64,000 nucleotides of DNA from Sutcliffiella horikoshii DSM 8719 (GCA_001648575.1 LQXN01000057.1:108532-172531); one strand, 5' to 3'. Shown: positions 27,251 to 35,450, counted from the stretch's first letter. Notes: generated by a model from the sequence alone, not told the origin. Translations and numbers: made by a program.

Positions 27251-27904
27251 TTACTTGGAACTCAACGATTGCAAGGGTTTTCCTCTTGTAGAAAACGCTT
27301 CCACTTTATCGAATGCTTTATAACTTACTAGCATAAGTGCATAAGCTATCATACTTCCTGAAAATAACGGGATAAGTCCTGGAATTGCCCGCAGTATCAA
27401 CCATCCGCCTGAGAGTATGATCAAAAATGCAATGACTACCAGCGGATTCATGAGCATAACCATGGCCGTGCTTTTAAAATACTGCCACCATTTACTTTGA
27501 TAATGAACGTACACCGGAAAGAGAAAAACACCAAGAAGAAGATACAGAAAGGTCACAACCCAAAAGAAGTAATAGAGTACTAGTGTGATGACACTTTTTG
27601 GGGAAGAAAAGTACAATATGTCGATATAAAGAATGATACCGGCCAGCAGATAGGTTATACCCATCATATTTCCTTTGCCGAATTCTTTCCGATAGGTTTG
27701 CCAAAATGTTTGAAAGATTGGCAGATCTGCATTCCCTTTTATCCATTGTCTGACAATGCCGAACATCGCAATTGTGGAAGGGAATAATCCCAACACGCCA
27801 AACCCTATCAGTATAAAGAGCATCCAAAGGATATTCAGATAGGCTAGTTTAATAAACATAAGACAAAACCGGTAAAACCCATCCATGAATTGATTATTGT
27901 TCAC
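27251..27904 (-). CDS. YesL-like DUF624 membrane protein
   Basis: The 217-residue protein has about five membrane helices and the DUF624 signature near the N-terminus (NILWMLFILIGFGVLGLFPSTIAMFGIVRQW) with DLPIFQTFWQTYRKEFGKGN. YesL-type proteins commonly stand beside LplA/YtcQ-type sugar transporters; their role is unknown. Here it is the first gene after the operator-bearing promoter at 28006-28034 and so leads the long operon. The start at 27904 lies about 55 bp beyond the second operator-like repeat. Confidence 0.88.
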   Translation of the reverse strand: MNNNQFMDGFYRFCLMFIKLAYLNILWMLFILIGFGVLGLFPSTIAMFGIVRQWIKGNADLPIFQTFWQTYRKEFGKGNMMGITYLLAGIILYIDILYFSSPKSVITLVLYYFFWVVTFLYLLLGVFLFPVYVHYQSKWWQYFKSTAMVMLMNPLVVIAFLIILSGGWLILRAIPGLIPLFSGSMIAYALMLVSYKAFDKVEAFSTRGKPLQSLSSK

Positions 27905-27959
27905 CCGTATTTCACCCCAATCATGATGCCGAGAAACAGAACGTAACCCTCACGAAAGG

Positions 27960-28006
27960 TGGAACATTCCTCCACATTGTTGTTATTTTTTTGGAATATA
28001 CCTCCA
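27960..28006. promoter_or_regulatory. Two 15-bp operator-like repeats before the catabolic operon
   Basis: On the minus strand TGGAGGTATATTCCA (28006-27992) and TGGAGGAATGTTCCA (27974-27960) differ at two positions and start 32 bp apart, about three helical turns. Each has a TGGA/TCCA inverted repeat. The first touches the -10 box, so a bound repressor would block transcription. The RpiR protein encoded in the operon is the obvious candidate. Confidence 0.65.
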
Positions 28007-28034
28007 TCATAGCGATTGATTTTTCATTTGTAAA
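28006..28034 (-). promoter_or_regulatory. Sigma-A promoter of the catabolic operon
   Basis: On the minus strand TTTACA (28034-28029), 17 bp and TATGAT (28011-28006) precede the YesL-like gene. It should drive the genes down to the ROK kinase at 12983. Confidence 0.75.
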
Positions 28035-28101
28035 GGCTTTATTTTATAAATTCTGAATTTTATATAAATAATTTTAATGTTTAAATATGGGATATGAAAA
28101 A

Positions 28102-28141
28102 GACAAGCACCACCCAAAAAAGTATGGGCCTGATGCTTGCC
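28102..28141 (-). terminator. Terminator of the exported hydrolase gene
   Basis: GGCAAGCA pairs with TGCTTGTC (one G-T pair), with CCC/GGG inside, and minus-strand CTTTTTC follows. It separates the exported hydrolase transcript from the operon promoter. Confidence 0.75.
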
Positions 28142-28157
28142 ATTTAATATATTTGTT

Positions 28158-31031
28158 TTAAATTAAGCTTTCCAAGTATGCGGTGATTTCTTCCGCATGA
28201 GCCGGATCGATATGTTTTCCAGCATGCTTTTCTACCTGTTTGATGACATGTTGAATGGATTTAATCCCGTTTTCCTCTGCTTGCTTGGCTTGTTTTTCTT
28301 TTCCTTCTGCCAAGAATGCTTCCATTCTTTCATAATGGCGTACTGCTGTATTTAACTTTGCCAAAAGTGATGTGCCGATACCTCCATCCACATAATCTGC
28401 AATCATTTCTTTAGCCGTTTCCAGCGAATCGATCATATCCTCGCCCATGATTATAAGATGTTTATGATGAGTTTTCATTCCATCTACAAGAACCATTATT
28501 TCCACTTCATTTTCTCCGACTTCAAGCGTCAGAGGAGATGTAAAGGTTCCATTACTTTGAAGGGTCGCTTCCTCGCCATTGACGATAACAGTTGCTTCCC
28601 CTGGCCCAACTACCTCTACCTTCCCACTGAATTCCATTGTTCCTTTTCGGAAAGTTTTCCCTTCATAAGCCAGATAACCGGATAAGAGGGCGGCCCTCAC
28701 CTGATCCCCTACATTGTATGCATTAGCAACAATCTGCCTTCTAGTCCTTACACCAGATGCATCCGCTGCAGAGATGACAAATCCGCCATCTGGAATGATG
28801 CTATTATTGTCCTCTACATTGACCCAGCTCCAATTCATTGCCTGCTGTTTATTCACCATTTTGGTTACAGTTCCAGAAGCATCCACCACTGCCTCCACTC
28901 CCCAGATATTCGTACCTGTGGAATATCCAAAGGAATTGGAATAAACGTTGATATTGTCCTCATTCCGGTTAACATTAAAATAGTCTGCTTGAATATTTGC
29001 TTCTGCGTCTCGAGGGTCACTTATACCAATTTCATAGTCTTTCACGTATTCCACATCATCAATAGATGCCTTTATTACAGGGAAGTTCGCCTGGGAGTAG
29101 TCAAATATCATCAGTCCAGCGGAATTCCTTAATCCTGCTTGAAACACTTCACGCTGTAGGGCAGGCTCCTGATGGTTCGCAAGCGCCATTCCAGCATAAA
29201 CCGGCAGTTCCCCGTTCATCAGAATATTCCCAAGGGTAATATATTTCTTAACTTCAGCAGCCGTGGTCTGATAAGTCCCAATCATTAAGAAATCAAGGTC
29301 TTCCGTATATCCATACTGAGCGTATTCATCTGTATACAGGCTTTCCTGTTGGAATTTCAGGCGCTCATCATACTCAAAGTTCGGGCTCGCCCAGTTAACT
29401 CCGTTCAAATAGTATGAGTCATACCATGAACCTACATAGGAGGAAACCAAGACATCCTTGTTTTCTGATGTGTTGTATTCATCCACCAAATCTCGTATTT
29501 GAGAAGTAAAGTTTTTAATCACACTTGCCCGGTACGTATACCATTCGTTAATAAGCGGGCCGTCGACACGTGTGGTTCCGTTATACGTAAAGATATCTTC
29601 TGGCCAATTTTGCAGCTCTTTCCCCCGGTCTGCAAGGAAACTTTCAAACTGTTCTCTAGAAATATCACTAAAATCGGCAAAATAATTATCATATCTTCCG
29701 CGATCCAAAATCACTCCATCAACATTGTAATTCTTGATCACTTCTTCATAGCTGCGTAACTGGTAATCTACCACTTCAGGATTTGCCGGGTTCACAAAAG
29801 CAACAAGGGCGCCATTCCTCCCATAGTGGCTTTCACGCAATCGCAGAATTTGACCATTATCTTCATGCCGGTATATTTTCTCTTCCCAATCCAGGTGTTC
29901 ATCCAGTACACCATACTCATTATGGGCAATGGAACCTTCTGCAAACACATTCATGGATGCATGCACCTCTAACCCAAGACTGTGGGCATGTGTGATGAAT
30001 TCCTGTAACAGATCCAAATCAGGATTCGCCCCTGCTCTTGCAGCAGCTGTCATTTCACTGACATAAGGTCTGTTTGTCAATTCGTTTTTCTTATAAGATG
30101 CATACCCTTCTACACCTTTCACATCAAGAGCAATTGCAGTCACTCCAGCCTCTTTGGCAAGCACCAGCATGTTATAGATGCTTTCTGATGACTGGAATTT
30201 CCGGGCATTAGGACCTTGTTCCACCCAAAGGAAAACTTCCTTATCATCTTCTATATAATCCTTATAAAAGACAACAACTGACTGCTCGTCCTGTAAATTC
30301 CCATTTTTATAAATAGACAAGTCAATATAATTGGTACCTCTATTTAAAGCATAGTTATACTGGAAAGTTCCATCTGCAGCAAGTCCAATGTCTTGGTCAT
30401 TGGCTTTTAACGTATACTCTTCCCCATCCTCATAATTACGGATGCTGCCTTTCAGCTCCGTTGATCCTTCTGTCACAGTATACATCGGCTCATTCGCCAA
30501 AGTAATGCCGGCAATCAGTCCATCCCCTGTCATAAATTCCGTCACAGGAACCACTTCTCCGTTTTTCCGAAGTTTTATGACATCCCCAACCTTGAAATTA
30601 GTCGCCAAGTATTTCCGGTAGGTTTTGGTCGCCCATGAATCATCTTGTGCCAACAGGACAAACCCACCTTCTGGGATAGCTATATTCTGTTCATCCTCCC
30701 AGATTGGAACTGCACCACCAATGGATGGACTTACTACCCTAACCACTTCGTTTCTGTCATTTACTTGAACAGCAACCCATAATCGTTTCACTAATATTTC
30801 AGTGGCATATTCACTTGTATATAGTCCAAGAAAATCCGCCTTTCCTTCGAAGCTCTCATCAATAAAATCAATTTCTTTCATCGGACCTTTAGTGCCAATC
30901 GTGATATCTTCTGGTGCTGCTTCCACTTCGATCAAGTCATCATCTGTGAAAGCAGCTTGGAGCGTGTCAGGAATCAGTGAAATGACCAGTAACAGTGCAA
31001 CAAGAATACTCATTAATTTCTTAGCGTTCAT
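28158..31031 (-). CDS. Exported GHL10-like glycoside hydrolase with Ig-like and FIMAH-like parts
   Basis: The 957-residue protein has a signal peptide (MNAKKLMSILVALLLVISLI, cleavage near LQA). An N-terminal beta region with VxLWVxx-type strands is followed by a TIM-barrel part (about residues 240-620): LWVEQGPNARKFQ, IALDVKGVEGYASY, MNVFAEG, FVNPANPEVVDYQL, GVILDRGRYDNYFADFSDIS, SSYVGSWYDSYYLNGVNWAS and DLDFLMIGTYQ. These align with the cytoplasmic paralogue at 18066. The C-terminus has an Ig-like domain and a helical FIMAH-like bundle (last 90 residues). It probably starts glycan breakdown outside. I chose the ATG at 31031 (AAAGGTAGGT upstream), which begins the signal peptide; the longer frame adds an unlikely leader. 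Confidence 0.82.
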   Translation of the reverse strand: MNAKKLMSILVALLLVISLIPDTLQAAFTDDDLIEVEAAPEDITIGTKGPMKEIDFIDESFEGKADFLGLYTSEYATEILVKRLWVAVQVNDRNEVVRVVSPSIGGAVPIWEDEQNIAIPEGGFVLLAQDDSWATKTYRKYLATNFKVGDVIKLRKNGEVVPVTEFMTGDGLIAGITLANEPMYTVTEGSTELKGSIRNYEDGEEYTLKANDQDIGLAADGTFQYNYALNRGTNYIDLSIYKNGNLQDEQSVVVFYKDYIEDDKEVFLWVEQGPNARKFQSSESIYNMLVLAKEAGVTAIALDVKGVEGYASYKKNELTNRPYVSEMTAAARAGANPDLDLLQEFITHAHSLGLEVHASMNVFAEGSIAHNEYGVLDEHLDWEEKIYRHEDNGQILRLRESHYGRNGALVAFVNPANPEVVDYQLRSYEEVIKNYNVDGVILDRGRYDNYFADFSDISREQFESFLADRGKELQNWPEDIFTYNGTTRVDGPLINEWYTYRASVIKNFTSQIRDLVDEYNTSENKDVLVSSYVGSWYDSYYLNGVNWASPNFEYDERLKFQQESLYTDEYAQYGYTEDLDFLMIGTYQTTAAEVKKYITLGNILMNGELPVYAGMALANHQEPALQREVFQAGLRNSAGLMIFDYSQANFPVIKASIDDVEYVKDYEIGISDPRDAEANIQADYFNVNRNEDNINVYSNSFGYSTGTNIWGVEAVVDASGTVTKMVNKQQAMNWSWVNVEDNNSIIPDGGFVISAADASGVRTRRQIVANAYNVGDQVRAALLSGYLAYEGKTFRKGTMEFSGKVEVVGPGEATVIVNGEEATLQSNGTFTSPLTLEVGENEVEIMVLVDGMKTHHKHLIIMGEDMIDSLETAKEMIADYVDGGIGTSLLAKLNTAVRHYERMEAFLAEGKEKQAKQAEENGIKSIQHVIKQVEKHAGKHIDPAHAEEITAYLESLI

Positions 31032-31255
31032 TCTTTTACCTACCTTTTTTAGATTTTTCCTAAGGCTCGTAGAGTGCAACTGGGATCTCCAATGTGTTTG
31101 GTTTATCACCTCGTTTTTATTATTTGTGCTATCGAAGGGGATCTGAATACTAGCGGTAGATTTCTTTCTTAACAGCACTATAAAAAAGCGTATTGATAAC
31201 GCATTTTATATAAGTGAAAACGGATGCATTTTCTTCTGAGGAAGTTCAAGAGTAT

Positions 31256-31269
31256 TGTAAGCGCTGTCA
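31256..31269. promoter_or_regulatory. CcpA cre box
   Basis: TGTAAGCGCTGTCA matches the TGWNANCGNTNWCA consensus at every position. It lies in the divergent region between the exported hydrolase and SGNH genes, overlapping a TTGACA on the minus strand, so glucose repression of one or both is expected. Confidence 0.85.
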
Positions 31270-31274
31270 ACAAT

Positions 31275-31307
31275 GGAGAAAAATTTTTGAAGAATTTCTC
31301 CTTTTTT
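31275..31307 (+). terminator. Hairpin with T-tract in the divergent region
   Basis: GGAGAAA pairs with TTTCTCC and six T follow on the plus strand. No rightward gene lies directly upstream, so it may insulate the SGNH gene or attenuate its leader. No convincing promoter for SGNH was found downstream. Confidence 0.5.
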
Positions 31308-31451
31308 CTGTACATTTACGAAAGATATTTCCATAATAAAAGATAAGAAAGTTGTTGTAAAGAAAATAATCTAAATATTCTGGAATTAGGTCAATAGTTT
31401 CAACTTTAAAGAATCTATGGAAATTAGGGATGAATTGGAGGGAAAAGAAGC

Positions 31452-32534
31452 TTGGAAAAACTGGATGAAAATATGAATATTCTATATTCAGAGAGCAAGG
31501 ACATTACCTGGTACACACCAAAAAGCGGTCCACTTAGAGTAAGTGGACTTGCTTGGTTTGAGGAGGAAAAACTTTACCGGCGGCTGCCTAGAAAGCCGCA
31601 TGTGGAAATACCTGATGCGGTGGACCGTCTCGCTGACTGCCCTGCAGGGGGACAAATAAGATTTCAGACAAATGCTGACAAACTAATAGTAAGGGTAAAA
31701 CTAACAGGTAAAGCTTACATGAGCCATATGGCAGCGACAGGTCAATGCGGTTTTGACTGCTATATTGGTACCGATTTTTGTAATGTCACGCGCTATGAGC
31801 TTGCAGAAAAGGAATATACAATCGACCTTTTTGAAAATCGCAAAGGGAAGGATGTCATCCCCATCACACTGAACTTCCCGCTCTATCAAGGAGTAGAGGA
31901 TGTGTGGATTGGTGTTAATAAAGAAGCGCAGGTGACTCCACCATCTCCTTATACAGACAAGAAAAAGGTTATATTCTACGGAACGTCTATTCTGCAAGGA
32001 GGCTGCGCGTCGCGGCCGGGACTCGCTTATACAAACATCCTGAGTCGCAGCATCAATTTGGAATTTATCAATCTTGGATTCTCCGGGAATGGAAAAGGGG
32101 AAGCGAATTTAGCTAGGTTAATAAGCAGCATTAAAGATCCCGCATGCCTTGTACTGGATTATGAACCAAATTGCGAAAACACCATGCTATACAAGAGCAC
32201 TTTGCCAGAATTTATCCGTATATACCGGGAAACTAATCCACATGTCCCGATACTTGTCGTTTCTAAATTCCCGTATGCTGGTGAAATCGTAAATAAACAA
32301 TTATACAATGATCGCGTAGAACGATTACAATTTCAGCGAGAATTGATTCAGGAGTTGCAAGAAAAGGGAGATTCAAATATTATCTTCATGGAAGGAACAG
32401 ACTTGCTAGGTGCGTATGGAAAAGAAGGAACCGTTGATGGAATCCACCCTAATGATTTAGGGTTCATGAGTATGGCGGAGAAACTGGAACCGGTATTAAG
32501 AGATGTGATAAAAAGAAGTGGGATTTCACTTTAA
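31452..32534 (+). CDS. SGNH/GDSL-type carbohydrate esterase
   Basis: The 360-residue protein has an N-terminal beta-sandwich-like part (about residues 1-165) and a C-terminal SGNH domain: block I KVIFYGTSILQGG with Ser nucleophile (GTS in place of GDS), block II INLGFSGNGKGE, block III LDYEPNC and block V VDGIHPNDLGF with the Asp-His pair. This two-part layout is that of CE2/CE3-like acetyl esterases. No signal peptide is seen, so it acts inside. The start is TTG at 31452 with GGAGGG 9 nt upstream. It is divergent from the exported hydrolase and shares the cre-bearing region. Confidence 0.87.
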   Translation: MEKLDENMNILYSESKDITWYTPKSGPLRVSGLAWFEEEKLYRRLPRKPHVEIPDAVDRLADCPAGGQIRFQTNADKLIVRVKLTGKAYMSHMAATGQCGFDCYIGTDFCNVTRYELAEKEYTIDLFENRKGKDVIPITLNFPLYQGVEDVWIGVNKEAQVTPPSPYTDKKKVIFYGTSILQGGCASRPGLAYTNILSRSINLEFINLGFSGNGKGEANLARLISSIKDPACLVLDYEPNCENTMLYKSTLPEFIRIYRETNPHVPILVVSKFPYAGEIVNKQLYNDRVERLQFQRELIQELQEKGDSNIIFMEGTDLLGAYGKEGTVDGIHPNDLGFMSMAEKLEPVLRDVIKRSGISL

Positions 32535-32598
32535 AGAGGGAGCTTTTTAGAGGGCCATTGAAAAGGTACATGATATTAGTCATCTGTTTTATACCGCT

Positions 32599-32724
32599 GT
32601 TGATTTTCGCAACCGGCTTCGCTTTCCGCGGGGCAACCTTGAGCCTCCTCGGGCTTGCGCCCTGCGGGGTCTCAAGAATGTTGCTATCCCCCCGCAGGAG
32701 TCTTCGCCTATTGCTCCAATCAAC
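32599..32724. repeat. Palindrome-ended intergenic repeat, copy 1
   Basis: GTTGATT (32599) and AATCAAC (to 32724) bound a GC-rich core with CGCTTTCCGCGGGG, GAGCCTCCTCG, CTGCGGGGTCTCA and CCGCAGGAGTCT. The same modules occur in inverted order at 35451-35574. From memory this is a common Bacillaceae intergenic repeat. It follows the SGNH gene and may end its transcript. Confidence 0.8.
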
Positions 32725-32849
32725 AGCTAGAAATTTATAAAAAAATTAGTTATCTGGTTTTTAGTGGCCTCCATTTTAGGGGAGTCATTTTCAGGTGAGG
32801 ATGAGGTTATAACTACCTATATAACTATTCAAATATATTTCGCGGAAAT

Positions 32850-32938
32850 AGTCGATATTTACCGATCTCTTTATAATCCCTGTCGGACAAGTACTAATAA
32901 AAAATTAATCAAACGTTTGTTTGAAATATGTTATTTTC
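32850..32938. repeat. AGTCGATAT-AAACGTTTG dispersed element, copy C
   Basis: AGTCGATAT begins at 32850 and TCAAACGTTTGTTTGA at 32909, a 59-bp offset. It lies between convergent genes in a 495-bp gap that also holds the repeat above and a terminator; nothing else was seen there. Confidence 0.75.
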
Positions 32939-32984
32939 ACAAAATAACATCGAGAAAGCGAAGGAAAGTAACAAGACATAAAAA

Positions 32985-33010
32985 AGGTCTGAGAAATCCT
33001 CCTCAGACCT
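32985..33010 (-). terminator. Terminator of the PadR-DUF2812 pair
   Basis: AGGTCTGAG pairs with CTCAGACCT around a short loop and five T follow on the minus strand. An almost identical hairpin is present at 37875-37902. Confidence 0.85.
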
Positions 33011-33029
33011 CTTTATTGTTTAAAGAGGA

Positions 33030-33578
33030 TTACTTCCTCCACTTTCTCACACGATGCACATATCCTAGGTAAGGTAGTCCCGTAAAGATAAGACAGATGA
33101 GACCGAGGACTTGCAGGATGGCAAAGGTAATCGTTAAGGTGGTGTCGTTTGCTTGGTAATAAGCACCGGAGGTAACAAAATAGAAAGCGACTGCAAGGGC
33201 GATATTTACGAGCAACATCAAAAGTGCTGCTTTCCCCATCCACTTTTTCTCATTTTGGTATTTTTCGAGAATGGTAGATTTATCGGTATAGATTGGCGCA
33301 ATCCCCTTTGGAGCGCTGAACAGATGAATGTATCCACCTGAGGTTCCCTCATGCTTCCATCCAGCCTCATCAAAATAGGCAAAATAGTCTTCATCTGCTT
33401 CCTTTCGATAATCTAATGCATACTGCAGCTCTACAGGGGAGGATTTTTCCAACTTATAACCCATAAACGAAAACTTCTCAAACACCCAACCTTTCCTTGC
33501 ATAATCTGCAAGCTTTCTCATATCCTTTTCCTCATCAAACGCCAGCCCACCGCTTGCTATATATTTCGTTTGAGCCAT
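33030..33578 (-). CDS. DUF2812 membrane protein
   Basis: The 182-residue protein has a soluble N-terminal DUF2812 domain (about residues 1-110: MRKLADYARKGWVFEKFSFMGYKLEKS, YALDYRKEADEDYFAYFDEAGW, GYIHLFSAPKG) and two C-terminal membrane helices. DUF2812 proteins typically pair with PadR regulators, as here, where the stop of the PadR gene shares one base with this start (TAATG). Function is unknown; some relatives are thought to tune the paired regulator. The call is by motif. Confidence 0.9.
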   Translation of the reverse strand: MAQTKYIASGGLAFDEEKDMRKLADYARKGWVFEKFSFMGYKLEKSSPVELQYALDYRKEADEDYFAYFDEAGWKHEGTSGGYIHLFSAPKGIAPIYTDKSTILEKYQNEKKWMGKAALLMLLVNIALAVAFYFVTSGAYYQANDTTLTITFAILQVLGLICLIFTGLPYLGYVHRVRKWRK

Positions 33579-33913
33579 TATTCGTTCACTCCCCCGTTTA
33601 AAATTTGTTTTGCATGATGAATCATCATTTCTCGCCTTTGAATATCGTTTTTCAATAATTCCAAGCCTTGTTTGGTAGCTATATAGGTTTTGCGTTTGTC
33701 CGCTTCTTCCTTCATTTGCTCAATCATCCCTGCTGACAAAAGCTTCTTTATTGTTGTGTACATCGACGCTGGTCCGATCGAAAATTTGTTGTTTGTCAGC
33801 TCTTCAATGTTTTTCATAATTAGATAACCATGTCGCGCTTCCACTAAGGAAAGCAAGATATAAAAGGAAGTATCGGTAAGCTCCCCTGTCTCCAAAGCAT
33901 CATTTCTCGCCAT
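33578..33913 (-). CDS. PadR family transcriptional regulator
   Basis: The 111-residue protein has the PadR winged helix: LTDTSFYILLSLVEARHGYLIMKNIEEL, SIGPASMYTTIKKLLSAGMIEQ and the wing RKTYIATKQGLELL. It lacks the long C-terminal dimer domain, so it is the short subfamily 2 type. AAGAGGTGAAATA precedes the ATG at 33913. It likely represses itself and the coupled DUF2812 gene through the palindromes just upstream. Confidence 0.92.
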   Translation of the reverse strand: MARNDALETGELTDTSFYILLSLVEARHGYLIMKNIEELTNNKFSIGPASMYTTIKKLLSAGMIEQMKEEADKRKTYIATKQGLELLKNDIQRREMMIHHAKQILNGGVNE

Positions 33914-33928
33914 TATTTCACCTCTTTG

Positions 33929-33976
33929 TATCATTTAATGATATATCATTAAATATAATATATCGTTTAATGATAT
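33929..33976. promoter_or_regulatory. Palindromic operator region of the PadR gene
   Basis: An 11-bp perfect inverted repeat ATATCATTAAA (33943-33953) / TTTAATGATAT (33966-33976) is joined by the palindrome TATCATTTAATGATA (33929-33943). This is a typical autoregulatory PadR site. Confidence 0.7.
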
Positions 33977-34151
33977 AAAGTGTCAACCCTTTTTTAATCA
34001 ACTTAGATTCTCATTCTCTCAGCTTTGTACCGATCACCACATCTCTCCCATCCTTAGAAAATATTTCTCTTGCAAAACAATCCAAAACATCATATTATTA
34101 TCTCAATAGCACATGAGTTAGTGCTACGCTCTATCTTAGAGCCCATATACT

Positions 34152-34244
34152 CCAAAGGGGAGTAGCTGACAGTTATGTCGACAATACGTGATAGCGATAT
34201 CACCGGCTTAACTGGCAACTTAAACGTTGTTTGCGAGACCTTTG
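34152..34244 (+). promoter_or_regulatory. yybP-ykoY manganese riboswitch aptamer
   Basis: The aptamer shows CAAAGGGGAGTAGC at its 5' end, a GTGATA-loop-TATCAC hairpin followed by CGGC, and GCGAGACCTTTG at its 3' end; CAAAGG and CCTTTG form P1. These are hallmarks of the Mn2+-sensing yybP-ykoY family. It leads into the TerC-type exporter gene at 34608. Pairing suggests an ON switch: P1 formation frees TGGTAAAGG (34251-34259), which can then pair with CCTTTACCA of the terminator. Confidence 0.92.
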
Positions 34245-34279
34245 CCATCATGGTAAAGGGATATATTTGTGCATTTCCA

Positions 34280-34318
34280 AACCTTTACCATCTATTTGGT
34301 AAAGGTTTTTTGTTTTTT
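34280..34318 (+). terminator. Riboswitch-controlled terminator
   Basis: AACCTTTACCA pairs with TGGTAAAGGTT and T-rich sequence follows. A competing upstream hairpin (CCTTTGCCA at 34239-34247 with TGGTAAAGG) makes it part of the expression platform. The next 289 bp up to the TerC start hold no gene or further signal that I can support. Confidence 0.88.
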
Positions 34319-34607
34319 CCAAGGAGGGAATGACCATCTAAACAACAGAAGTTAATAAGCCAACATAAATTAAAAACTCACTGATAAAAGGAGAAAACGA
34401 ACGTAATTGAATCACATATCTGAAAAGAACCTATTAGTTTGGTTGACCTTTTTTGTCACACTGAAACTGTACGCTGTATCCATTTTGACGCTGGATGTTC
34501 ACAACCCGCCAAGATCGTTGGCATTACCATCAGCACCAGTCATTTAAATGAACCTTGTTTTACATGATGAGTATAAATAATAGATAATGAGCGGAGGAAG
34601 ATATTAA

Positions 34608-35378
34608 TTGGAGATTGGATTGTTGCTTGAATACGGTTGGGTATTGCTCATACTGATTGGATTGGAAGGGATCCTTGCTGCAGATAATGCCCTGGTCATT
34701 GCGACGATGGTAAGGCATTTGCCGGAAAATAAGCGGAAAAAGGCATTATTTTACGGATTAGCTGGGGCATTTGTGTTCCGATTCGGATCTTTGTTCTTGA
34801 TTTCCTACCTTGTACACATATGGCAGGTCCAGGCTGTAGGAGCTTTATATTTACTGGGGATTGCCGTGTATCATCTTGTGAAAAAGCATGTGTTGAAGCC
34901 TAAGCTCTTAAAGCATGCAGAGGAAAAGAAAGGCTCTGGCTTCTGGATGACCGTTATTAAAGTAGAGCTAGCTGATATCGCCTTTGCGGTTGATGCCATC
35001 CTTGCCGCAGTGGCACTTGCGGTCATGCTTCCAACAACCAGTCTCCCGACAATCGGTGGCCTAGATGGCGGACACTTTGCTGTCATCCTCGCAGGTGGAA
35101 TCATCGGCTTGGTCATCATGCGATTTGCGGCAGGTTATTTTGTCATCTTGCTTGAAAAACGCCCCGGGCTCGAAACAGCTGCATTCTTTGTGGTCGGCTG
35201 GGTAGGGGTAAAACTTGGCGTGTACGCACTCTCCCACCCGGAGTTGGCCATCCTTTCAGAAGGATTTGCCAAAGGAGCCCCCTGGAAAGTCACATTCTGG
35301 ACTGTACTTGTGCTCATCGGAGTGCTTGGATGGATGTTGTCTAAAGAGAAGAAACCGAAATTACAGATGGAAGGTTAA
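34608..35378 (+). CDS. ykoY: TerC family Mn2+ exporter, YkoY/MeeY-like
   Basis: The 256-residue protein has seven or eight membrane helices and the TerC signatures: LIGLEGILAADNALVIATMVRHLP in the first helix pair and VELADIAFAVDAILAAVAL further on, with Asp and Glu residues that probably bind metal. B. subtilis YkoY (MeeY) loads secreted proteins with Mn2+ and is under the same riboswitch. The start is TTG at 34608, with GGAGGAAG 8 nt upstream; no nearby ATG has a better site. It ends in a palindromic terminator. Confidence 0.92.
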   Translation: MEIGLLLEYGWVLLILIGLEGILAADNALVIATMVRHLPENKRKKALFYGLAGAFVFRFGSLFLISYLVHIWQVQAVGALYLLGIAVYHLVKKHVLKPKLLKHAEEKKGSGFWMTVIKVELADIAFAVDAILAAVALAVMLPTTSLPTIGGLDGGHFAVILAGGIIGLVIMRFAAGYFVILLEKRPGLETAAFFVVGWVGVKLGVYALSHPELAILSEGFAKGAPWKVTFWTVLVLIGVLGWMLSKEKKPKLQMEG

Positions 35379-35383
35379 TAGAA

Positions 35384-35409
35384 AAGGTCGAGGTAAGCAC
35401 CTCGACCTT
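35384..35409. terminator. 26-bp palindromic terminator, left copy
   Basis: AAGGTCGAGG-TAAGCA-CCTCGACCTT forms a 10-bp stem just after the TerC gene. An identical 26-bp sequence is at 35621-35646, on the other side of a dispersed repeat. Confidence 0.85.
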
Positions 35410-35450
35410 TCAGTTTGTAGACAAAGGTATATTCGAGTAATAAATTCCCT

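Noticed and set aside
31256..31285. TTGACA at the cre box as a -35 of the exported hydrolase gene
   Set aside because: No acceptable -10 box lies 16-18 bp downstream on the minus strand, so the promoter was left unassigned.
34320..34607. A leader peptide gene between the riboswitch and the TerC gene
   Set aside because: The only ATG after AAGGAGG gives a three-codon frame with too short a spacing; nothing else is supported.
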